From Bradyrhizobium iriomotense (GTDB lineage: Bacteria; Pseudomonadota; Alphaproteobacteria; Rhizobiales; Xanthobacteraceae): a stretch of 64,000 nt of DNA. The stretch spans positions 310,001-374,000 of the forward strand of contig NZ_BSOW01000002.1 of NCBI RefSeq assembly GCF_030160715.1, read 5' to 3'. Each line of letters opens with the position of its first letter. The stretch's first letter is position 1. This document shows, piece after piece, positions 17,619 to 25,153 of this stretch. The notes below the pieces were generated by a model, which saw nothing but the letters and a program-made list of their open reading frames with translations, was not told the DNA's origin and did no database searches. The translations under genes and the position numbers were made by a program.

Positions 17619-18188
17619 ATGGCGCCCACTCTCAGCAATTGGCAGATCGAATTCATGCAGGCGCACCCGCGGCTGTTCGACTTCATGCAGGACGAGCCGA
17701 AGGACACGTTCGGCTATCCGCTGTACCAGGAGGGCTGGCAGGACGTGCTGGGGCGGCTGTGCGGCCGCATCGAAAAGGCGCTGCTGGAAAACGAGACCTT
17801 CGAGTTTGTCCGCATCAAGCAGAAGTTCGGGATCTTGCGTATTGGCTGGGAAGGCGAGGTCTCGGAGGAGACCAGGGCCAGCATCGAAGAGGCCCTCGCG
17901 CTCGCCGAGGCACGCAGCAGCTGCACGTGCGAGCTCTGCGGCGCGGAAGGCGATAAGTATCACGCTTCCGAGAACGTGATGGTCCGCTGCGAGAGGCACG
18001 CCGAGGGCCGGCCGATCTTGGCGACGCGCGCCAATGAGCGCCTCCACCTCGTGCGTGTGGTGGCTCCGACGGAGCCGCCCGTCTGCACGGTGCGCCGCTA
18101 CGACCGCGAGACCGACAGTTTCGTTGGTCCGCCAGAGGATGTCGATGCCACACTGCCGCGCGGAAGCACCAAGACAGATAAGGAGTAG
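17619..18188 (+). CDS. CxxC-containing accessory protein, copy 2
   Basis: A 189-aa paralogue of the preceding gene. The shared motifs are VRIKQKFGILRIGWEG, AEARSSCTCELCGAEG, a second Cys (RCERH instead of a Cys pair) and RRYDRETDSF. The ATG at 17619 follows a strong GGAGGA ribosome-binding site inside the end of copy 1, so the longer frame from 17517 is not used. The loss of one Cys in the second pair suggests a weakened metal site. The function is unknown. Confidence 0.75.
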   Translation: MAPTLSNWQIEFMQAHPRLFDFMQDEPKDTFGYPLYQEGWQDVLGRLCGRIEKALLENETFEFVRIKQKFGILRIGWEGEVSEETRASIEEALALAEARSSCTCELCGAEGDKYHASENVMVRCERHAEGRPILATRANERLHLVRVVAPTEPPVCTVRRYDRETDSFVGPPEDVDATLPRGSTKTDKE

Positions 18189-18190
18189 CC

Positions 18191-18388
18191 ATGGCCGTGT
18201 TTCGCTGCCGCACTTGCGGGAAGGAGGGCACCTGGGTCTACGACCCGGAGCGCTTCACGTGTCCACTTTGCGATTCCATCGACGTGCAGTTCATTATTTC
18301 GCGGGATGAAGTGCCTGAGGGCGATCCATTGCTCAACGCGACGAAGGACAACGAGAACTCAACGCCATCGAAGGAAGCGGAGGAGTAG
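18191..18388 (+). CDS. Zinc-ribbon protein, copy 1
   Basis: A 65-aa rubredoxin-like zinc ribbon: MAVFRCRTCGKEGTWVYDPE supplies the first CxxC, and FTCPLCDS the second. The tail is acidic. It starts 2 bp after the preceding stop, so it belongs to the same operon. Homologous sequence recurs at 18391 (decayed) and 18982 (intact), so this is one of three tandem copies. Its role is unknown; small zinc ribbons often serve as protein-interaction adaptors. Confidence 0.75.
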   Translation: MAVFRCRTCGKEGTWVYDPERFTCPLCDSIDVQFIISRDEVPEGDPLLNATKDNENSTPSKEAEE

Positions 18389-18390
18389 CG

Positions 18391-18466
18391 GTGGCCCGGT
18401 TTCACCGCCGCACCCGCGGTAACTAAGGAACGTTCGCTTATGACGCGAAGCGTCATGGAGGCTGTG
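18391..18466 (+). pseudogene. Decayed third copy of the zinc-ribbon gene
   Basis: From a GTG at 18391 the frame reads VARFHRRTRGN, then a stop (TAA, 18424-18426), then GTFAYDAKRH. This aligns residue by residue with the intact copies (MARFRCRVCGREGEFTYDPTRH at 18982). Both Cys codons of the first CxxC have become Arg codons (TGC to CGC). The decayed copy then runs into the ribosome-binding site of the next gene. It lies exactly between the two intact copies. Confidence 0.7.
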
Positions 18467-18469
18467 AAT

Positions 18470-18979
18470 ATGAAGGTCATAACCATCGTGGAGGACGGCG
18501 AGCGCGCGCGGTCTGTCTACGTGCGCGCCGACGGCGACGTGACGGTGTTCGACCGGGATCGCAAATTCCGATTCCGGACCGACGTCGCGGGCGCCGAGAC
18601 GACGTGGCAGATCCTTGAACGGGTGGTGCCGGCCATCGTTCATGCTGAGACCGCCAGTCTCAAGATCGAAGCCCTCGCTGATCGGTGCCGCACCGGCTGG
18701 CGCCCGGGATATCCGGACGAGATCGACCGGGATATCCCCCAACGGACGCTGCGGCGCGCGCGGTTCGGCATCGATCTGATCCGCTATCCGGATGACGAAG
18801 AGTTCTACAGCCCGGCCACGATCTTGATGGGCATCGAGACGGGCACGGGACCATCGACGAGCCTGGTCGGGAAGAGCCACGGAACGGTATGCGTCACCGG
18901 AGAGATCCTCTGGATCGATGCCGCACGCGAGTGGGCGGTCTGCGAGGACGGCTTCTGGTGGACGCCAGCGGAGGAATAG
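18470..18979 (+). CDS. Hypothetical accessory protein
   Basis: A 169-aa protein starting MKVITIVEDGERARSVYVRA. The ATG at 18470 has an ideal GGAGG (18457-18461) 8 bases upstream and is preferred over the ATG at 18440, which lies inside the decayed zinc-ribbon copy. It has no Cys pairs or catalytic motif that I recognise. The sequence mixes beta-rich N-terminal and mixed C-terminal regions and ends WAVCEDGFWWTPAEE. It is co-directional with the zinc-ribbon genes and starts 2-3 bp before the next one. Confidence 0.7.
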   Translation: MKVITIVEDGERARSVYVRADGDVTVFDRDRKFRFRTDVAGAETTWQILERVVPAIVHAETASLKIEALADRCRTGWRPGYPDEIDRDIPQRTLRRARFGIDLIRYPDDEEFYSPATILMGIETGTGPSTSLVGKSHGTVCVTGEILWIDAAREWAVCEDGFWWTPAEE

Positions 18980-18981
18980 AG

Positions 18982-19185
18982 ATGGCCAGATTTCGCTGCC
19001 GCGTATGCGGCCGGGAAGGCGAGTTCACCTACGATCCGACGCGGCACGAATGCCCGCGCTGCGGCTCCCCCAACGTGCAGTTCGCGCTCGGCATCGACGA
19101 GATGCCCGAAGAACTCATCGACCGGATCGTGCAGGCGCTGAGCCAGGCCGAGCCGCTGGACGACCATCCAACCGACGAGGACTAA
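18982..19185 (+). CDS. Zinc-ribbon protein, copy 2
   Basis: A 67-aa zinc ribbon: MARFRCRVCGREGEFTYDPT with CxxC, then HECPRCGSPNVQFALG with the second CxxC, then an acidic helix (MPEELIDRIVQALSQAEP). It is a clear paralogue of 18191-18388, especially around NVQF/DVQF and I.DE.PE. The ATG follows GGAGGAATAGAG. The longer upstream frame has no support. It sits directly before the metallophosphoesterase gene. Confidence 0.75.
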   Translation: MARFRCRVCGREGEFTYDPTRHECPRCGSPNVQFALGIDEMPEELIDRIVQALSQAEPLDDHPTDED

Positions 19186-19188
19186 ACT

Positions 19189-20031
19189 GTGTTGTTGTGG
19201 GTCCTGTCAGATCTGCATGTCGAGCTGACCCGCGGCTGGGACCTACCGTCCGGCACCGCGCGTCCGCAATTCGACGTCCTGGTCGTCGCCGGTGATCTCA
19301 TTCCGCGTGCGGAGCGCGGGGTGAAGTGGCTGCGCGAACGCGTGCCGGATCGACCTGTCATCTACGTCGTCGGCAACCATGAGGCTTATGGCTGCGACAT
19401 CGACCGCACGGTCGAGAAGGCCAAGGCAGCAGCAGTCGGCACGAACATCCACGTGCTGCAGCACAACTCCATCCGAATCGGTGACGTCGCCTTCGCCGGT
19501 GCGACACTATGGACGGACTTCGATCTCTTCGGTGACCAGCGTCGCGCAATGGTGGTCGCCAGCGAACGGATGAACGACTTCCGCAAGATCAGGATCAACC
19601 GCTATCTTCATCGCTTCCTGCCGGGACACGCCCTGGCTCGGCACCTCCAAGCCCGCGCCTTCCTCGAAGCCGAAATGCGCAAGCCGCGCAGCGGGCCCCC
19701 GGTAGTCGTCACGCATCATGCGCCAATCCCGAGCCGAGCGCGCCGCCTAGGCCCATACGATCCCGGTGCGCGGCTGTCCGACGAAGAGGTCCTGACCGCA
19801 GCATATCGCAGCGCCCTGGGCTCGCTGATGTGGCCGGAGCCGGTCGCAAACGGCAGGCCTGAACTGCGGCCTGCGGACCTATGGATCTACGGGCATACCC
19901 ACGAGTCCGAGGACACCGTGATCGGCGCAACGCGCGTGGTGTCGAACGCCAAGGGCTATGGGCCTTGGCCGCCGCAGCAGCGTGCCTGGGACAACCCGCG
20001 GTTCGATCCAAATTTCACGATCGAAATCTGA
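19189..20031 (+). CDS. Calcineurin-like metallophosphoesterase
   Basis: A 280-aa phosphoesterase with the full metal-binding set: SDLH (D8, H10), AGDLI, GNHE, VTHHAPIP and YGHTHES. The overall layout matches the YkuE/MPPED-like small phosphohydrolases that act on phosphodiesters or phosphomonoesters. It starts with GTG 3 bp after the zinc-ribbon gene, so it ends the operon that begins at 17075. The substrate cannot be told from sequence. It might process nucleotides or nucleic acid, given the company of zinc ribbons in a mobile region. Confidence 0.88.
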   Translation: MLLWVLSDLHVELTRGWDLPSGTARPQFDVLVVAGDLIPRAERGVKWLRERVPDRPVIYVVGNHEAYGCDIDRTVEKAKAAAVGTNIHVLQHNSIRIGDVAFAGATLWTDFDLFGDQRRAMVVASERMNDFRKIRINRYLHRFLPGHALARHLQARAFLEAEMRKPRSGPPVVVTHHAPIPSRARRLGPYDPGARLSDEEVLTAAYRSALGSLMWPEPVANGRPELRPADLWIYGHTHESEDTVIGATRVVSNAKGYGPWPPQQRAWDNPRFDPNFTIEI

Positions 20032-20226
20032 CCTCCGCTGAACAGCACGCATATTCAGACCTAGTGGAAGCTATTGCCGTGGAGCGCCACTCGAATCCTT
20101 GTGACGGTGATCGGCTTCCCCTTTTCTTGCTAGCGCTCAGTCCCAAAAAGTGCCAATCTTCCTCTTCGGAATTTCCGGTATACGCCGCCCGGACCACGCA
20201 CTTAACGCTGGCAATCGAGTCCTTGA

Positions 20227-20448
20227 ATGGCGAGAAGCGCAAGAGCTGACATCAAGAGGAGTTTAGGTCAGAGAGTCAGAGACCGGCGACTTTCGCTCAA
20301 CATGTCTCAGGAAGACCTCGCCAGTGAGGCAGATATTCGTCGTGCGCTAATTAGCGAGATCGAGCGAGGCGAAGCCAATCCAACTCTTGAGTCTGTCATT
20401 AGGCTTGCGGCCGCTCTGCGCATCGATCTCTCTGAACTCTTCGATTGA
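20227..20448 (+). CDS. Small XRE-family regulator
   Basis: A 73-aa Cro/C1-type helix-turn-helix protein with only the DNA-binding domain: LGQRVRDRRLSLNMSQEDLA, then ADIRRALISEIERGEANPTL and an LSELFD end. Proteins of this form often control mobile elements or restriction modules. It is followed by the TnsA-like/FtsH-like gene set in the same direction, after 183 bp. An inverted repeat, GTACG-TTATTC-CGTAC (20525-20540), downstream of it could be its target. Confidence 0.85.
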   Translation: MARSARADIKRSLGQRVRDRRLSLNMSQEDLASEADIRRALISEIERGEANPTLESVIRLAAALRIDLSELFD

Positions 20449-20524
20449 CAACAGTAGCTGGGCGCTCGCATCATCAGAATAGGTAAGGTTGTAGTACGCT
20501 TCATACTCTCGCCAAAATTATTCT

Positions 20525-20540
20525 GTACGTTATTCCGTAC
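20525..20540. promoter_or_regulatory. Inverted repeat before the TnsA-like operon
   Basis: GTACG and CGTAC flank a 6-bp centre in the gap between the small XRE gene and the first TnsA-like gene. It is a candidate operator for that regulator. The stem is only 5 bp, so chance is possible. Confidence 0.3.
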
Positions 20541-20631
20541 TGAACTTCGGTCGAACGCAGACTTGAGCTCTTAATTTTTCCGTTCGGCGTTGCAAAGTGC
20601 GCTTTCTGATCTCGTCGAATAGGAGTGCGGG

Positions 20632-20748
20632 ATGTCCATCGACAATGACTATTGTCCGAATGCCATCGCTATGTGCAACGGCAACAGGATATCCAGTTAT
20701 GCGTACGACACAGTTCATCTACCGAGCGACCGGCTCGGTCTTCTTTGA
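20632..20748 (+). CDS. Short leader frame overlapping TnsA-like gene 1
   Basis: A 38-codon frame beginning MSIDNDYCPNAIAMCNGNRI has a good ribosome-binding site (AGGAG at 20621-20625, 6-base spacer) and ends inside the following gene in another frame. TnsA-like gene 1 itself has no obvious ribosome-binding site. Translation of the leader could therefore bring ribosomes to it. Whether a stable peptide is made is unknown. Confidence 0.3.
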   Translation: MSIDNDYCPNAIAMCNGNRISSYAYDTVHLPSDRLGLL

Positions 20749-21292
20749 TAGCCCCAAGTGCAGGGCTGCAGTTCCAGCTCGAGACCCGCTTCTCAAGTAC
20801 GCGCTACAGCAGGCCAGTCTGGATTACGCAGTTCGGTCAATCAGGCACCAAGTGGGCCCGCAGCTCGATTGCCCGCGACTTTCGCTCGCAGGCGTCGTAC
20901 TGGATCGAATGGATGGCCTCTTCCTGCTGAAGGTGCACAACATCAAACCAAAGCGATCCGAACGTGAGCAGGCACGGCTTGAATTTGCACTGCGATGCAA
21001 TGGTCTCAGGCTTTTAGAGCGCGATGCTCGGGAGATTAGGACCGATCCGCTTTTCTCAAACGCCCGGCAAGTCTGGGAGCATGAGCGGTATGATGTCTCG
21101 CTGCTGGACAGACTTAGAATATCGGTAGCCCTCGCAGAATACGGCCCGCAGTCAATTCGAGACTTGGAAGCCCGTTCGCGACCTGAGGGAAACGTTCTTG
21201 CGGCAGCGTGTGCGTTGGCGTGCCAGAACCTATTGACGCTGAATATCCAAGATTCCCCATTGGGACCACTCACCATGGTCGCCGCAAAGTAA
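20699..21292 (+). CDS. TnsA-like protein lacking catalytic residues, copy 1
   Basis: A 197-aa protein whose layout follows TnsA: an N-terminal endonuclease-like half and a winged-helix-like C-terminal half. It aligns with copy 2 (21565) along its length (PARDPLLKYALQQASLDYAVRSI against PARHPALRDALVQASLNPQV) and, more weakly, with the true TnsA at 24468. Where TnsA has FDFVV and LVEVKP, this protein has LAGVVL and LLKVHN, so the catalytic Asp and the E-x-K pair are missing. The ATG at 20699 is chosen because similarity to copy 2 starts there. A structural or regulatory role is inferred. Confidence 0.6.
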   Translation: MRTTQFIYRATGSVFFDSPKCRAAVPARDPLLKYALQQASLDYAVRSIRHQVGPQLDCPRLSLAGVVLDRMDGLFLLKVHNIKPKRSEREQARLEFALRCNGLRLLERDAREIRTDPLFSNARQVWEHERYDVSLLDRLRISVALAEYGPQSIRDLEARSRPEGNVLAAACALACQNLLTLNIQDSPLGPLTMVAAK

Positions 21293-21490
21293 CCAATGGT
21301 AGGGGCACAATGAACGTGGTCTCCGATCCGAACTCACATTAACCGTCAGGCCAGTCAAGCGGCCCGCAAATCTGCATCCTAGCTGGGTGATCTCAGTCCG
21401 GGGATGCTGTCGCCCGCGAGAAGAACCTCGGCTTCCGCTCTAGTAGCCGTCCCGCTCGACTTCGCTTTCAAATGTTGAAGGGAGACAGTC

Positions 21491-21742
21491 ATGATCGACG
21501 TCCATATCGGCTCGAAGCAGAAGAATGCGCGACACGCTGTCATTTCGGCTTCGGGCTCCCGATCATGTTCAAGAGACAAACCTTCCAGGGTCGCCAGAAT
21601 CTATTTGTTTCCGCCAAGACGGCAACCCCGATCCCGGCGCGACATCCTGCACTTCGAGATGCGCTCGTTCAGGCGTCCCTCAATCCGCAGGTGCGTTCGA
21701 TCGCTTATCTTGCGTCGGCGAATGTTGCGTCCGAGCAGGTAG
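21491..21742 (+). CDS. Short frame overlapping TnsA-like gene 2
   Basis: A frame of 83 codons starts MIDVHIGSKQKNARHAVISA behind a good GGGAGA ribosome-binding site and runs into TnsA-like gene 2 in a different frame. The arrangement repeats that seen at 20632. Only the first 25 or so codons lie outside the larger gene. It may serve translation coupling or be fortuitous. Confidence 0.25.
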   Translation: MIDVHIGSKQKNARHAVISASGSRSCSRDKPSRVARIYLFPPRRQPRSRRDILHFEMRSFRRPSIRRCVRSLILRRRMLRPSR

Positions 21743-22155
21743 AGCTTGATGCCGTCATCGTCCAGCGCGACGAAGGGCATTTCCTGCTCGATGTCATCCC
21801 GGCGCGCAGAATCCGGGATCTCGAGCAGGAAGGGCTCGCGCTCATTGCACTATCTAGGCTGGGGCTCGCGCCGCTTACACTGACGGCCGAAGAAATCCGG
21901 CTCGAGCCGCGCTTTACGAACGCAAGGCTCGTCTGGTCTTACCGCGGCGCTCATGTCCCGATCGGGTTGCGCCTCAGCATCCTGCAGATCCTGCTGGACG
22001 AAGGGCCCATGCCGCTTGGCGAACTTCTGAAGTCGATCCGCAGCGACCGCGATCCGGCTCCTGCGGTGATGGCGCTTGCCTGCGTCGATCTCATCATCCT
22101 CGATCTAGTGTCTCACCCGTTGGGACCATGCACCATGGTTAGGAGCCGCTCATGA
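21565..22155 (+). CDS. TnsA-like protein lacking the catalytic Lys, copy 2
   Basis: A 196-aa paralogue of the gene at 20699. The segment VELDAVIVQRDEGHFLLDVI corresponds to the TnsA core D...E-x-K; the Asp is present, but the Lys position is Ile (DVI for EVK). The C-terminal half (TNARLVWSYRGAHVPIGLRL and on) parallels the C-terminal domain of TnsA, which binds TnsC in Tn7. Both copies end with a PLGP-x-TMV motif. The stop overlaps the FtsH-like gene by 4 bp (ATGA), showing that they form one operon. It could bind transposon proteins without cutting; this is inference. Confidence 0.6.
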   Translation: MFKRQTFQGRQNLFVSAKTATPIPARHPALRDALVQASLNPQVRSIAYLASANVASEQVELDAVIVQRDEGHFLLDVIPARRIRDLEQEGLALIALSRLGLAPLTLTAEEIRLEPRFTNARLVWSYRGAHVPIGLRLSILQILLDEGPMPLGELLKSIRSDRDPAPAVMALACVDLIILDLVSHPLGPCTMVRSRS

Positions 22156-24239
22156 CCAGAAGGACGGTCGGAAAAGTGCAAGGGCATCGCAGAGGGGCAA
22201 GAGCGGCTAGCGCGCCGGTTAGGAATTTTGCGTTTTCGCGGGCGCTGGGCGTCCCCGAAAGTGTAATTGCCGATGCATTTCGGTCCTGCTTTCCGAATCA
22301 TGTCATTGATGACCTGGATGGCAGTACCATTCCCCCTTCATGTACGCTTTCGGCAAAGGGCGAATTTCCTTCGGCGCGACGAGCGATTGTGGCGGCCGCG
22401 TTTGGCGAGGCTATGAACGGAGCCGTTCGGCGGCAGCTCAAAGGTAGATCCGGGCTCGCAGTAATCGTGCTGGTGCCAGGGCCGAGCTGGATTCGGCCCG
22501 TGCGGGACCTCTTCCTCGAACGTTTCGGCGCGCAATGGCAGACGATAACGGCGGACTCGATCAAGACGCTACAACAGAAGTCCGACCAGAACAGAGAGGT
22601 TGCCTCCAATCTCACCCATGGACAACCGGTGGTCGGCTTCGCCGTGGAACGCGACGGGCTCCCATCTTCGCTAACGGTCGCCGCCGACCTGACGATACGC
22701 GTCCACCCGCCAAGAGGAGCTACCATTCGGCGAGCGATCCGGATGTTTACTGGATGCTGGGCGCCTGCCAGCATCGACGAGAATATCGCAGTTGGGCTCG
22801 AGTTCGACGATCTTGTCGCAGCCTTCCGAACCGACTCGTCACCCGCTGAGATCATCGTTCGCATTCGCAAAGCGTGCGCGGCCGTGAGTGGATCGCCTTC
22901 GACAGAACGGCTGCCGAGGCTTGAGGACGCGATCGAATACGGCGCCGCTCGGACATGGGGTTTGGCGCTAGCGCGGGATTTCGCCGATTACCGGGAGGGG
23001 CGCATCGAATGGCAAGATATTGATCGCGGCGCAGTATTGCATTCAGAGCCTGGCCTCGGAAAGTCATTGTTTGCGCGGATTCTGGCTAAAGCTTGCGGAG
23101 TGCCTCTGGTCGCTTTTTCCGTCGCCGACTTATTCGCGAGCTCTCCTGGATACCTGGATTCTGTGATCAAAGCCTCTCGTGCAATGTTCCAACGGGCCTC
23201 AGCCGTCGCTCCGTGCATCCTTTTTCTTGACGAGATCGATGCGCTACCAAATCGAGCCACGATGTCACCACGCGGCGCGGACTGGTGGACACCAGTGGTG
23301 ACAGACTTTCTGCTCAGCCTGGACAATGCAGTCGCCGGGACGCGCGCTGGCATTGTGGTATGCGCCGCGACGAACAACATAAACGGTGTCGATGCGGCTT
23401 TGCTTCGACCCGGCAGGCTCGAGCGGGCGATAGAAATCACACGCCCAAACCATGCAGGCGCTGTCAACATTATTCGTTATCACCTGAACGGCGACCTGGC
23501 GAACGCGGACCTAACCGACGTCGGTCATCTCCTGGACGGCTGCACCGGTGCCGAGATCATGATGGCGGTGCGCGGGGCGCGTAGGATCGCCCGCCACGCA
23601 AAACGCAACCTTGAGCTTGATGATCTCGTTCGGGCTATCACGCCGGACGAGGAGATCGCGCCCGCTGCGCTCAATCGAATTTGCACGCACGAGGCCGGGC
23701 ATGCGGTGGCATCGGTCGTCGTCTCTTCCGGAGATCTCAAGCGCTGCATCATAGGGCGTACTCTCACGGAGTCAGCTGGCAGGACGCTGATCGCGAACGA
23801 GATGAACGGAGACCTGATGACCCGCGACACGGTGGAACGACGAGTCGTCGTGTTATTCGCCGGACGTACCGCGGAACGCATTCTTATCGGGGACGCCAGT
23901 GTGGGGGCAGGAGGTTACGATGATTCCGACTTGGCTCAGGCTACCCAGCTCGTCGCGGCACTGCACGCCTCCGCGGGTCTAGGTGACACACTGACGTACA
24001 TGGTGTCGCTGCGAGATGCGCTCACCGCCGTGCGTACTGACGCCGAATTGCGATCAAGAGTCGAACAGCACCTCCGGGTATTGCAAACCCGCGCCGAAAA
24101 TCTCGTTCGACAGCACCGCGAGGAGATCTTGGCAGTCGTCGCCCGCCTTCGTACCCGCCGCCAGCTTTCAGGTGAGGAGATCCGGCAGCTGTTGAAACGC
24201 GAACTCTCGCACGAATACTCTACAAGCAGCCATAATTGA
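22152..24239 (+). CDS. Soluble FtsH-like AAA+ zinc protease
   Basis: A 695-aa protein combining an AAA+ ATPase with an M41-type peptidase. Walker A (SEPGLGKS) is at 298-305, Walker B (CILFLDEIDALP) at about 355, a second region of homology ends LRPGRLERAIEI, and the zinc-protease motif HEAGH is at 513-517, followed by the M41-like GGYDDSDLAQAT. Unlike cellular FtsH there is no N-terminal membrane segment; about 250 residues of unknown fold precede the ATPase. It is translationally coupled to TnsA-like copy 2. Degradation of a transposition or phage protein is a reasonable but untested idea. Confidence 0.85.
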   Translation: MTRRTVGKVQGHRRGARAASAPVRNFAFSRALGVPESVIADAFRSCFPNHVIDDLDGSTIPPSCTLSAKGEFPSARRAIVAAAFGEAMNGAVRRQLKGRSGLAVIVLVPGPSWIRPVRDLFLERFGAQWQTITADSIKTLQQKSDQNREVASNLTHGQPVVGFAVERDGLPSSLTVAADLTIRVHPPRGATIRRAIRMFTGCWAPASIDENIAVGLEFDDLVAAFRTDSSPAEIIVRIRKACAAVSGSPSTERLPRLEDAIEYGAARTWGLALARDFADYREGRIEWQDIDRGAVLHSEPGLGKSLFARILAKACGVPLVAFSVADLFASSPGYLDSVIKASRAMFQRASAVAPCILFLDEIDALPNRATMSPRGADWWTPVVTDFLLSLDNAVAGTRAGIVVCAATNNINGVDAALLRPGRLERAIEITRPNHAGAVNIIRYHLNGDLANADLTDVGHLLDGCTGAEIMMAVRGARRIARHAKRNLELDDLVRAITPDEEIAPAALNRICTHEAGHAVASVVVSSGDLKRCIIGRTLTESAGRTLIANEMNGDLMTRDTVERRVVVLFAGRTAERILIGDASVGAGGYDDSDLAQATQLVAALHASAGLGDTLTYMVSLRDALTAVRTDAELRSRVEQHLRVLQTRAENLVRQHREEILAVVARLRTRRQLSGEEIRQLLKRELSHEYSTSSHN

Positions 24240-24467
24240 TCATAGGAGAGGGCTCATTGCCGGTGAAGAAAGTGACAAGATCGCAAGATCGAATCCTTCG
24301 CACTTTCCGCCTTTGCAGTTGGCATCTGTTCACCAAGGATTCATCACGTCATCATCGGGGACGAGAGGAAAACCTTTTCGCAACCTGCGTTTGTGTAGCG
24401 TGGCGGTTGTTTCCCGCCCTTCGGCACGGACCCGTCCGCTGCCACCTTCTAACGGAAGCCATACGGA
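24240..24467. other. Promoter region of the transposition operon
   Basis: A 228-bp gap between the FtsH-like gene and tnsA, where the tns promoter should lie. It contains GTTTCCCGCCC at about 24408, weakly similar to the complement of the TGTCGGGAAACA sequence after gyrB. No full set of TnsB-type repeats is seen. A short ORF here has no features of a real gene. Confidence 0.4.
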
Positions 24468-25151
24468 ATGAGCGTACAAGCCCGCGCCAAGCACATGGGC
24501 CGGTCCGACGCGACGCGGAAGGTCGTGACCTACCGCAGCGGCCATTTCACCGGCTTTGTGCCGTCGCGCAAGAACGGGGACATGGTCCAGTACGAAAGCA
24601 TTCTAGAGCGCGACTACATCCAGCTACTCGAGTCCGACCAGGGCGTACTCAAGTATTCTGAGCAGCCCAATGCACTCCGATGGTCGGATGGAGAGCGAAG
24701 CTACAAAACGACATTCGATTTCGTGGTCACCAGACGGAACAAGACGAGATACCTCGTCGAGGTCAAGCCGCTCGCGAAGGTGATCGAGCATAGGTTGGAC
24801 GAACTCTATGGCTACGCCCGTGCCGCCGCGATCGCGCGTGGATACGTTGATCTCGAGCTCTGGACGGAGCGCGAGATCCGGGCGATGCCGCGGCTCGGCA
24901 ACGCCGAATTGATTGTGTCCGGCGAGACCGCGTTCAGCGAACGGGCCTTCGAGCTTGCGTTGCTGACGGCCGTGAGTTCGATGCGACGCCATTTCGATCG
25001 TGCAAGCATCCGCGAGCTGCGTGTCGCTTCGAACCTCGGCCAGGCTGCCTATTGGCAGATCATTCGGATGATCGCGCGCGGACAGTTGATCCCGGTGGAT
25101 GCGACCGTGCCGCTGGATGACCGCGCAATACTTAGGTTTGCGGGAGGCTAG
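24468..25151 (+). CDS. tnsA: TnsA endonuclease
   Basis: A 227-aa endonuclease that, in Tn7, cuts the 5' ends of the transposon so that it moves by cut-and-paste. Catalytic elements are visible: Glu in YESILERDY (about 43-50), Asp84 in TTFDFVV, and the E98-x-K100 pair in LVEVKP. The C-terminal half carries a winged-helix-like domain (RASIRELRVASNLGQAAYW). The gene is followed 2 bp later by tnsB. The presence of intact TnsA distinguishes this unit from TnsA-less Tn5053-type elements, which copy themselves. Confidence 0.92.
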   Translation: MSVQARAKHMGRSDATRKVVTYRSGHFTGFVPSRKNGDMVQYESILERDYIQLLESDQGVLKYSEQPNALRWSDGERSYKTTFDFVVTRRNKTRYLVEVKPLAKVIEHRLDELYGYARAAAIARGYVDLELWTEREIRAMPRLGNAELIVSGETAFSERAFELALLTAVSSMRRHFDRASIRELRVASNLGQAAYWQIIRMIARGQLIPVDATVPLDDRAILRFAGG

Positions 25152-25153
25152 AC

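Noticed and set aside
24236-24661. 141-codon frame over the tnsA promoter and start
   Set aside because: It overlaps tnsA in another frame, has no similarity to known proteins, and its second half is simply tnsA read out of frame.
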